The position numbers and the translations under genes were made by a program. 22,903 nucleotides of DNA from a virus, in IMG/VR virus record IMGVR_UViG_3300037246_002943, positions 1 to 22,903 of that record. One strand, given 5' to 3'. Shown in pieces: positions 14,498 to 20,514 of this stretch. The notes beneath the pieces were generated by a model. That model was given only the letters and a program-made list of their open reading frames with translations. It ran no database searches and was not told the origin of the DNA. Positions within the stretch are counted from its first letter, which is position 1. Each line of letters opens with the position of its first letter.

Positions 14498-14936
14498 TCG
14501 TTCTTTCCTTTTCCCCTATCTTTATCACGCCAGGCCCGTGGAGATCGACCTGGGCCAGCCAACCAGTGCTCGTGCTCAGGTTTTTCTCCACTTCAAGCAT
14601 AAAATTGTAGACGCGCCAAAGTGGGTCGCAGCCGGTCACGTTGGCCGCGTGGGCTTTGGCGAGGGCCGTCAGCCCAAACTCGCCGTAGTGATCAGGGTTG
14701 TGACGGGCCTCCGCGAGATAGTCAGCCAAGAGACAAATGTACAATACTGACCCACAATGAGGGCAACAGGGGATGCTACTTCCCAAATTGTCATCGGTTT
14801 TAGAGCTAGGCCCAAAGTCCACCCGGTTAGTTGTCCACCAACAACACCGTGACGAATAATACGCCATTGAGCCAATTTCCCAAACTTGGCATGTTGCTTG
14901 GGCCTCTATCTCATCCAGGGTTATAAAGTCGCTCAT
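14487..14936 (-). CDS. Hypothetical protein with CPHCG motif, 149 aa
   Basis: I chose the ATG at 14936, which overlaps the previous stop as ATGA; an ATG four codons earlier with a GAGGG site is also possible. The sequence contains CC and CCPHCGSVLYIC, which together could form a zinc site, and a helix DYLAEARHNPDHYGEFGLTA. The C-terminal third (FMLEVEKNLSTSTGWLAQVD) has no known match. It is one of several small cysteine-motif proteins in this operon and overlaps the resolvase start. Function unknown. Confidence 0.6.
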   Translation of the reverse strand: MSDFITLDEIEAQATCQVWEIGSMAYYSSRCCWWTTNRVDFGPSSKTDDNLGSSIPCCPHCGSVLYICLLADYLAEARHNPDHYGEFGLTALAKAHAANVTGCDPLWRVYNFMLEVEKNLSTSTGWLAQVDLHGPGVIKIGEKERTNEE

Positions 14937-15262
14937 GATATCCACCATTCGGGCAAGCCCTCACTATAGCCAGCCGGCGCAGGAATGAGCACCTGACCCG
15001 TCTCATTTTCGACGGGGAAAGCGTAACTGCCGTCAACCACCGCGCGGCAGTGACGACATGCGCGCCCGCGCCAGCTGTGGCCCCCGCCATAGTCCGTGGC
15101 AAGCTCAACGTCCTCGCCCTGGTCACAGTCGCACGAGGCATAGCCGCCGGCCTCATCTCGATTGACGGTCAGCCGAGTACACATGGAGTCGGTCACGCCC
15201 TGGTAAGATGCGAATAAGACCTCCCCATCGTCAAATCTGATTTGTCCCCACGCTGTACTCAT
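14933..15262 (-). CDS. Hypothetical cysteine-rich small protein, 109 aa
   Basis: The ATG at 15262 overlaps the ParB-like gene stop as ATGA and has GGAGG eight bases upstream; a longer frame to 15385 lies inside that gene and is not used. Cysteines at CDCDQ and ACRHC, about 25 residues apart, suggest a metal site. The end GYSEGLPEWW is tryptophan-rich. It appears to be an accessory protein of the early operon with unknown function. Confidence 0.55.
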   Translation of the reverse strand: MSTAWGQIRFDDGEVLFASYQGVTDSMCTRLTVNRDEAGGYASCDCDQGEDVELATDYGGGHSWRGRACRHCRAVVDGSYAFPVENETGQVLIPAPAGYSEGLPEWWIS

Positions 15263-17334
15263 GCCGCATCCTCCACTTGCTCGTAGACCAACTCCGCGTC
15301 CGTGGCTTGCGCTGTTTTGGCAGCCTCTAATTGTCGCATTTCCAAGTCGCTCCCCCAATCGTAGGAGTAAGAGCAGTGGTCGCATTCGTAGACATGGGTG
15401 GACGGGTCAGGGTGAGAGACCAAATTGCTAATTTTGCCACCCACGGGTTGGCAAATTGGGCAGAATGCGATCCCGTTGGTTGTCACTGGTGGAGTCTCGA
15501 AACGAACGTGGCGATTCTCTATATCTTTGAAGCCCTCACCGAGCGGGCCGCGTTCCCAGTCCCCTATGATGTCATCGAGGCGAAAAGTGTAGGTGCAGTC
15601 GTCCACGTTCGAGCAAATCGCCACGTCATCACGGCGCTTTAGTTCCACAATCTCACCCAGTTCTGTGCGGCAGTCAGGGCAGCACCAGCCCCATCCGCCC
15701 GTCGTATCCTCACGATACCAGGGATGTGCCCGTTGGCTATCGTCGCCCTCATCAAACCAGGGAACAACCAGGCCCAGTTCAATCGCAACCTTGCCAACGT
15801 TCCTGCGGGCCGCTTTGATGTTGGCCTCAGCGTAACCGCGCCAGGACCGGGCCATCATTTCGCCCACAGCCGCCGCCGCGATCTGCGCGTCCACGTCGAG
15901 CACCTGGTCGCGTTCCGCCGGCGGATGCAGGAGCTTACGCAATTCAGACCAAATAACAGAACCGCCGTCCAGGAGGGCCGCGCCAACAATTGGACCTATT
16001 TCCTCCACTACGCGCCGCTCCACCCGTGCTTTGGCCTCTTGCAGGACCGTCTTGCGCTCGTCGGCTTGACTGTTGGTCTCACGGCGCATCTCGCGCTGGT
16101 CTGCTGCCCGTGCTTTGGTAACGCACGTGCATTCTCGCTTTCCGTTGCGGCAGACATAAACGATACCCTCTTCGCTTGGCCCCAGGGCGTCATGGCTAGT
16201 GGAGAAACCGACGTAGAGGTTGGGGCAGCCGTCTTTGAGGATTTGCGCCAAACGTTCTTTATCATCGCGCCCAGGGTAGAAAAAGTGGTCAGTTCCCCAA
16301 TCCACGCCCCCTTCCAGGACGGGCAAGCCCTCCTGGGCCGCGACCTCAGCCAACAGTTGGAGGATAGTCCAGGACTTTTTCTTATCAAAGCAATCCGGGT
16401 CACCGCAACGCATCCCCGCTGGACTTCTCACCATATAGTCGCAAGCTGGCAAATGGTCTGGACCGAAACACGCCTCGAAGCGGACCCCAGGAACTGGTAA
16501 AGGGTTTTTATTGTCAAAATATAACTTGCCCGCATGCTCATGATAAAATGCGCGCGACCCCGTGGTTTTTATCGCTTGGGCCGTGGCGCGCAAGTCCGTG
16601 GAACTTTTACCTCGCATGGCCTCAGCGAGCATGGCCGCCGTCGAGAGGCTACTTTGCTTTTGCCATGCCGCGACACAAACCGTCTCTGGAAGCGCCATCA
16701 CGGGCAAAACGGCCATAGCCTGCCTGGCAGTAATCGCCCCTTGCTCCAGGGCCTCTTGCCAATCTTTGTCCAAATTGACCAGCCGCACCAGGTTAGACAC
16801 TGTTTGACGGGTAATCCCTACCTTTTCCGCCACCTCCTCTTGTGTCCAATCGAACGTGGTCATGAGTTTTAAGAACGCCCGCGCCCGGTCCATATCGCTA
16901 ACCGGTTCCCTGTCTGCATTCTCTCTTATGGCCGACAGCGCCATGTGCTCATCGTCATAGTTGCCCAAGTTGAGCGGCATGCTGGAATATAAATCCTGGG
17001 CCGCGTTATCCTCGTCGCCTTTTGACAATAGGCGAAAGCCCAAGCGCCGCCTGTGGCCGAACACGAGTTCTACTGCCAGACCTTGTTCTTTCAACAAGTC
17101 GCCCAAGTCAGTTCCCTCGTCAATTTCGGCCAATATCGCCACGTCCACGGGATTGCCACTTTCTGCCTCAACCAAGCGCCCGCTTGGCACTTGTAACAAG
17201 CCCTTTGTCGCCGACAGACTTGGCGTCATATCCTGGATGCTCAGGGCCAAGTCCGCCACCGTACCCCAATCTATCACCGAGCGTTCCTGAAACCGGTTGT
17301 CTGTGATGTCGGTCAATCTAACGTAAAAAAACAT
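15259..17334 (-). CDS. Large ParB-like DNA-binding protein with zinc-ribbon tail
   Basis: The 691-residue protein has a ParB/Spo0J-type N-terminal half: FGHRRRLGF at 92-100, a helix with the ENADREPVSDMDRA pattern at 138-151, and a helix-turn-helix (TQEEVAEKVGITRQTVSNLV) at about 164-183 followed by ITARQAMAVL. A cysteine region follows (CFGPDHLPAC, then RCGDPDCFDKKKSW), then a long coiled segment, and three C-terminal CxxC or CxxxxxC motifs (CCPDC, CSNVDDC, CPIC/CDHC). ParB proteins bind palindromic centromere sites and act in segregation or as regulators. No ParA is visible. A perfect 16-bp palindrome lies 14 bases upstream of the ATG, which suggests autoregulation. GAGGTG precedes the ATG at 17334. 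Confidence 0.82.
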   Translation of the reverse strand: MFFYVRLTDITDNRFQERSVIDWGTVADLALSIQDMTPSLSATKGLLQVPSGRLVEAESGNPVDVAILAEIDEGTDLGDLLKEQGLAVELVFGHRRRLGFRLLSKGDEDNAAQDLYSSMPLNLGNYDDEHMALSAIRENADREPVSDMDRARAFLKLMTTFDWTQEEVAEKVGITRQTVSNLVRLVNLDKDWQEALEQGAITARQAMAVLPVMALPETVCVAAWQKQSSLSTAAMLAEAMRGKSSTDLRATAQAIKTTGSRAFYHEHAGKLYFDNKNPLPVPGVRFEACFGPDHLPACDYMVRSPAGMRCGDPDCFDKKKSWTILQLLAEVAAQEGLPVLEGGVDWGTDHFFYPGRDDKERLAQILKDGCPNLYVGFSTSHDALGPSEEGIVYVCRNGKRECTCVTKARAADQREMRRETNSQADERKTVLQEAKARVERRVVEEIGPIVGAALLDGGSVIWSELRKLLHPPAERDQVLDVDAQIAAAAVGEMMARSWRGYAEANIKAARRNVGKVAIELGLVVPWFDEGDDSQRAHPWYREDTTGGWGWCCPDCRTELGEIVELKRRDDVAICSNVDDCTYTFRLDDIIGDWERGPLGEGFKDIENRHVRFETPPVTTNGIAFCPICQPVGGKISNLVSHPDPSTHVYECDHCSYSYDWGSDLEMRQLEAAKTAQATDAELVYEQVEDAA

Positions 17335-17335
17335 G

Positions 17336-18427
17336 TTACACCTCTTTTGCTTGCGCGCAAGCATCAGCGTCAGCCAGCACAGCCAATGGAGACGGGACGC
17401 GATATTTCAGCCCATCGTCAGTTTCTCCCATTTTCCACATGCCCGTGGGCCAGAAACCATCAGGAGCGCAAACGACGCATTCAACTACTTTGGAGACGAA
17501 CGGCAGACGAACGCGCCGGCCGTCAGCCGTAAACCACCAACCGTCTTGAGTACACTCTGCCGAGTAGCAGTTGAGTATGGCCGTCTCAACCCCTGAGTGG
17601 GCCTCCTCGTGAAAGACCCCGGTCTGATAATGGACCTCGTAAAAGTGAAAGGCCCAAAAGACGGCGCGCTCAATCTTCAAAATGCGCTCTTTTCGATCCT
17701 CTTGTTGTCGCTCAAATTCCAGGTCTAGTTCCTGCAACCGCTCGAACGCAGCCTCTTGAATTGTGCGACGGTCTTCATGGTTAATAGTTCGAGGGATGTC
17801 GTTTCGCATCCTGCTGATATAAGCGTCACAGTTGCTTTTTTCAATGTCCGCCACGGTTTTTAGCATGAGCGTTCGCGATGCTTTATCATCCTTTTTACGC
17901 TGTAGCCTGCCCTGAACTTGGGCCTCCTGGACGCGCTCATCAAAAATGACCATAGCCTTGTCCCAAAGCTCAAGTAAATCTGCGTCATCTCCCACGATGC
18001 GTTGGATTCTATTCCACCACGCGGATGTAACATGGTCGGGCAAGGGCCGCGTCGAGAGAAGTTCAGATAATTTCGCGCGTTCGGCAGCCAGTTCCTCTTG
18101 TTCCTCATCAACCTCAAGAATAAGGCTGGCGACCGTTCGTCCGACTTTTTCCACCCGTTGCCCAGGGGCGTCCTTTAGGTTGAAAGTCTCGCCTTTGTAC
18201 TGCAAAGCAACCTTTGCACGGAAATGCGTGGTTGACACTATCTCCACGTCCCATTCAGGCTTGAGCGCCGCGAGGGCATCAGCGCCTAGCGCGTCCGTCA
18301 TCAGGTGCTGATAGCCGACGAGTATCGTCGCGCACTCTCTTTCCCTATCACATTGGGCTTGTTGCTCCCGTTCCGCTTGTTTTTTTAGAAACCCCGTAAC
18401 AAAGTCCGCCAATGGTTGGCTACTCAT
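17336..18427 (-). CDS. Coiled-coil hypothetical protein, 363 aa
   Basis: The ATG at 18427 has GGAGG seven bases upstream. Most of the protein is charged helix: an N-terminal FLKKQAEREQQAQCDRER stretch, a heptad-like region near 112-130 (EVDEEQEELAAERAKLSELL), and another near 225-260 (AAFERLQELDLEFERQQED). The C-terminal part has TAILNCYSAECTQDGWWFTA and CVVCAPDGFW, possibly a small zinc domain. Its stop lies one base before the ParB-like start. It may work with that protein, but no family is recognised. The last codons overlap the 16-bp palindrome. Confidence 0.65.
   Translation of the reverse strand: MSSQPLADFVTGFLKKQAEREQQAQCDRERECATILVGYQHLMTDALGADALAALKPEWDVEIVSTTHFRAKVALQYKGETFNLKDAPGQRVEKVGRTVASLILEVDEEQEELAAERAKLSELLSTRPLPDHVTSAWWNRIQRIVGDDADLLELWDKAMVIFDERVQEAQVQGRLQRKKDDKASRTLMLKTVADIEKSNCDAYISRMRNDIPRTINHEDRRTIQEAAFERLQELDLEFERQQEDRKERILKIERAVFWAFHFYEVHYQTGVFHEEAHSGVETAILNCYSAECTQDGWWFTADGRRVRLPFVSKVVECVVCAPDGFWPTGMWKMGETDDGLKYRVPSPLAVLADADACAQAKEV
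17348..17363. repeat. 16-bp palindrome copy 3 (parS-like candidate, perfect)
   Basis: TGCTTGCGCGCAAGCA lies 14 bases upstream of the ParB-like start codon, in the last codons of the preceding gene (read as ACAQA). A ParB-binding site next to its own gene is a common arrangement for autoregulation. Confidence 0.65.
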
Positions 18428-19088
18428 GGTCGGCCTCCTCAAATTGCCAGTATTCTGCCGCGTCGCTATCCTCGTGAGTGAGCGCCAGCCCGCGCGTCGC
18501 CAGGCTTATCTCACGTTCAAAGTAATTGTGCAATTCCATAAAAGGGATAATTTGGCCCTCGCTCGGAGCGCCAGAAATCCACAACCTCTTGACCTCAGTT
18601 TTCAAGCGAAAGGAGAGCTTGAACACCTCGTCGCCACTGTGTACAGGCATGGTCGAGCCGCCCCAATTCATGTGGCGCAAGAACCATTCTGAAATCACGA
18701 AAGCAAGATCTGCCGGCCCCGATCCCCTGTAACCCCACTCGAAACCGGTGGGGGCATGGTGATGAAATAAGTGGGGCACGTTTGTCGCCACCTCGTAATC
18801 ATCCGGGCCGCCGTACTCAATCCGCCGCAAAATAACACCGTTCGGTTCTATCGAGAGCGGCAGATGCTTGTCATGATATTCGCTTTTTTGGTCTGTCATT
18901 GTAACGCCTCCTTTTTTTGAGCCACAAATCGGGCCGATCCCGGCTTGTATGCTATTTGGGTCTGTGAGCCGTCGCCCGCAGACTTTGCACTTGCGTGACC
19001 CTCCACGGTCACGCGGACCCCATTGTCCCAGGTTGGCCGGGTCAAGTTGGCCGCCGTCGCCGCCAAAATCGAAACCTATCTGGCACAT
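18420..19088 (-). CDS. DUF6011-type zinc finger joined to a DUF6166-like domain
   Basis: From the ATG at 19088 (222 aa), residues 34-57 form a zinc finger of the DUF6011 type: CKVCGRRLTDPNSIQAGIGP followed by IC. Residues about 64-222 match a DUF6166-like domain, with TGFEWGYRGSGPADLAFVIS as its typical core. An internal in-frame ATG at 18899, directly before the second domain, has a strong AGGAGG site, so the second domain is probably also made alone (159 aa). The first start has only GAGGCGGGA. The gene overlaps both neighbours. Neither family has a known biochemical role. Confidence 0.7.
   Translation of the reverse strand: MCQIGFDFGGDGGQLDPANLGQWGPRDRGGSRKCKVCGRRLTDPNSIQAGIGPICGSKKGGVTMTDQKSEYHDKHLPLSIEPNGVILRRIEYGGPDDYEVATNVPHLFHHHAPTGFEWGYRGSGPADLAFVISEWFLRHMNWGGSTMPVHSGDEVFKLSFRLKTEVKRLWISGAPSEGQIIPFMELHNYFEREISLATRGLALTHEDSDAAEYWQFEEADHE
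18907..18912 (-). promoter_or_regulatory. Internal ribosome-binding site for a short isoform
   Basis: On the minus strand AGGAGG lies exactly seven bases before the in-frame ATG at 18899, preceded by a run of seven As. It is a far better site than the one for the full-length start. It implies either a second product containing only the DUF6166-like domain, or two ancestral genes joined in frame. Confidence 0.55.
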
Positions 19089-19828
19089 AGTCCCGCCTCG
19101 ACTAGCTTTTCGCGCTGCAGGGTATGTTCGCCCGCAAACGTCACCCGGTAATGCTCCTCCACGAGGCATACCAGACCACGCGCCATAAGCGTGGGGAGAT
19201 AAGCCGCTGATCCTGCCGAGTCAGGCCAAAAGAGCCGGCGAAAGTCGCCGGCCGTGGGCCGTTCGGATTGAATCAGCCGAAGGGCTTTTATCGTTCGGTC
19301 TGTTACTTTCTGCGCTCGTTTCTTGCGCATTAGTTCTATCATCGTGGGGGTTATCTTTTCCGCCCACAAGTGGGAAAAATCTCGCCCGTCGCAGAATCGT
19401 TCCAGCGTATAGGCCAGAGCAACCTGCCAATAATAGCCGGCGCGTTCCAAGTCCTCCGGCAACGGATAAAACTTTTTAGTTCCCCGCTTACAAGCCAAGC
19501 AGCGCCAATAAGCCTCTTGCCGCCGGTTCCACCTTACGACCATGTTGGCCGCTCCACACTTGGAGCATAATGGCCGTCCATCGTCAGCCCGGCGAGGGCC
19601 GCCGTTAGGGCCAAAGGGAGCCAGCTTTTCTGTGGGGGGGGTGGGGGCAAAGTGAAGCCGTCCTGATGCAACAACAAAAAGGGCAACCCGTTTGCTATCC
19701 ACGTAGACGGCCTGGTTATCACCATTCCACCTCATTTCCGCCGTTGCGTTTTTTTCCAGTCGTTCATCGAACTGAGCCTGCGTCATCTTGACCGCTTGCC
19801 ACTCCTGGGGTATACTGTGTTCTGTCAT
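19076..19828 (-). CDS. Zinc-ribbon protein, first gene of the early minus-strand operon
   Basis: The ATG at 19828 has AAGGTGA upstream. The 250-residue protein has a central ribbon, CSKCGAANMVVRW then WRCLACKRGTKKF (about 88-120). The C-terminal part could be a winged helix (LPTLMARGLVCLVEEHYRVT near 213-232). It is the first gene after the leftward promoter at 19905-19933, so it is expressed early and may be a regulator or a DNA-handling protein. A C-rich run encodes a Thr-Pro-Pro-Thr segment. No named family is recognised. Confidence 0.65.
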   Translation of the reverse strand: MTEHSIPQEWQAVKMTQAQFDERLEKNATAEMRWNGDNQAVYVDSKRVALFVVASGRLHFAPTPPTEKLAPFGPNGGPRRADDGRPLCSKCGAANMVVRWNRRQEAYWRCLACKRGTKKFYPLPEDLERAGYYWQVALAYTLERFCDGRDFSHLWAEKITPTMIELMRKKRAQKVTDRTIKALRLIQSERPTAGDFRRLFWPDSAGSAAYLPTLMARGLVCLVEEHYRVTFAGEHTLQREKLVEAGLCAR

Positions 19829-19839
19829 TGTTTCACCTT

Positions 19840-19881
19840 CCAGAAAAGCGGCGAAGCCTCCACAGCGGGCCGCTTTTTTGG
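19840..19881 (-). promoter_or_regulatory. Attenuator-like hairpin in the early operon leader
   Basis: The arms 19840-19852 and 19869-19881 pair over 13 bases with one G-T wobble around a 16-base loop. On the minus strand the second arm ends GCCGCTTTTCTGG, so a GC-rich stem is followed by four Us, and its base abuts the Shine-Dalgarno of the first early gene. It could act as a weak terminator (attenuator) or as a translation-blocking structure. The leader between the promoter start (about 19898) and the ATG is about 70 bases. Confidence 0.5.
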
Positions 19882-19904
19882 TTCCAACTCAATAATACCC
19901 CCAA

Positions 19905-19933
19905 ATTATAGCACAATTCCCCCGGTAGGTCAA
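19905..19933 (-). promoter_or_regulatory. Leftward early promoter (near-consensus, extended -10)
   Basis: On the minus strand TTGACC (19933-19928) and TATAAT (19910-19905) are 17 bases apart, with TGC before the -10 as an extended element. Transcription should start near 19898 and run into the early operon. It is back to back with the rightward promoter, their -35 boxes only 22 bases apart. Confidence 0.85.
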
Positions 19934-19939
19934 GACCGA

Positions 19940-19956
19940 AAAGCGTACCAAAGCGT
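19940..19956. promoter_or_regulatory. Candidate operator: AAAGCGT direct repeats between the two -35 boxes
   Basis: AAAGCGT occurs at 19940-19946 and 19950-19956, ten bases apart, one helical turn. It fills the space between the divergent -35 boxes, where a bound regulator could control both promoters. The XRE protein encoded at 20031 is the obvious candidate, but no binding data exist here. Confidence 0.4.
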
Positions 19957-19984
19957 TGACAGGCCAAGCGCCTTATGCTATAAT
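19956..19984 (+). promoter_or_regulatory. Rightward promoter, perfect sigma70 consensus
   Basis: TTGACA (19956-19961) and TATAAT (19979-19984) are exactly 17 bases apart, with TGC before the -10. Start expected near 19991, giving a leader of about 40 bases before the XRE gene. Such a strong promoter normally needs a repressor, which fits a self-controlled XRE gene. Confidence 0.9.
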
Positions 19985-19987
19985 GTA

Positions 19988-20004
19988 ACCGTTGACCCAC
20001 CGTT
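19988..20004. promoter_or_regulatory. Candidate operator: ACCGTT direct repeats at the rightward start
   Basis: ACCGTT occurs at 19988-19993 and 19999-20004, eleven bases apart, spanning the predicted start of the rightward transcript. A protein bound here would block the rightward promoter only. Its relation to the AAAGCGT pair is unknown. Confidence 0.3.
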
Positions 20005-20030
20005 AAAAAGATACAGGAGAACCGGAAATT

Positions 20031-20303
20031 ATGAACGATACATCCGCCACCGCCACCGTATTTTGCCAGTTGCGCCCCCTGATATACTCCTGGCAAGCCG
20101 CAAATGAGAAACGCCTCACTTTTGATGAGTTGGCCGCACGAACTGGCGTGTCTGATAAAACCCTACGGCAATGGGCGAAGGGAGACGTGAGCATGTACTC
20201 TGCGCGTGTGTTGGCCGCCCTTTGCAGTTTTTTTGGCGTGACCGTGGGCGATATCCTCATCTTTGACAATGGGGAGAGTGAGCAGGAAAAAAATCATGGA
20301 TGA
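20031..20303 (+). CDS. XRE-family (Cro/CI-like) transcriptional regulator
   Basis: The 90-residue protein is nearly all helix-turn-helix: LTFDELAARTGVSDKTLRQWAKGD at about 29-52, then a helix with LAALCSFFGVTVGDIL at about 61-76. XRE proteins of this size act as Cro- or repressor-like switches. It is the first gene of the rightward operon, directly under a consensus promoter and two sets of operator-like repeats, so it probably controls itself and the divergent early operon. AGGAGA lies ten bases before the ATG. There is no C-terminal peptidase-like domain, so it is not a LexA/CI type. Confidence 0.85.
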   Translation: MNDTSATATVFCQLRPLIYSWQAANEKRLTFDELAARTGVSDKTLRQWAKGDVSMYSARVLAALCSFFGVTVGDILIFDNGESEQEKNHG

Positions 20304-20514
20304 TCAAGCTATAGCCCTAACCCTTGCCACTATAGAAGAAAGATATGCTCGTGGTCTTTGTGTTCAGTGCAGCAGGGAAATCACAGAAGAAAGACAGATG
20401 GGACGTAGCGTGTACGCAATGCCATGCGGGCATCGAGGAGGGCAAGGAAGAGCACGAACAAAAGAAGAACTTACCAAATTGCATCAAGACCAACCAGAAA
20501 AGTCGGGCCAATGA
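20296..20514 (+). CDS. Small CxxC protein, 72 aa
   Basis: The ATG at 20296 overlaps the XRE end by eight bases and has AGGA nine bases upstream. The sequence holds GLCVQCSREITEERQMGRS and a later AMPCGHRGG, so three cysteines and one histidine could bind a metal. The C-terminus is charged (RTKEELTKLHQDQPEKSG). No family is recognised. It sits between the regulator and the initiator and its stop overlaps the initiator start as ATGA, so the three are co-translated. Confidence 0.55.
   Translation: MDDQAIALTLATIEERYARGLCVQCSREITEERQMGRSVYAMPCGHRGGQGRARTKEELTKLHQDQPEKSGQ

Noticed and set aside
14795-14808. GTTTTAGAGCTAG, identical to the start of the SpCas9 crRNA repeat
   Set aside because: It is a single copy inside a coding gene, with no repeat array, no tracr-like pairing and no cas gene. 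The match is short and taken as chance.
15724-16500. A 258-codon plus-strand frame
   Set aside because: It is antisense to the ParB-like gene, which has clear conserved motifs; the frame is a product of codon bias.
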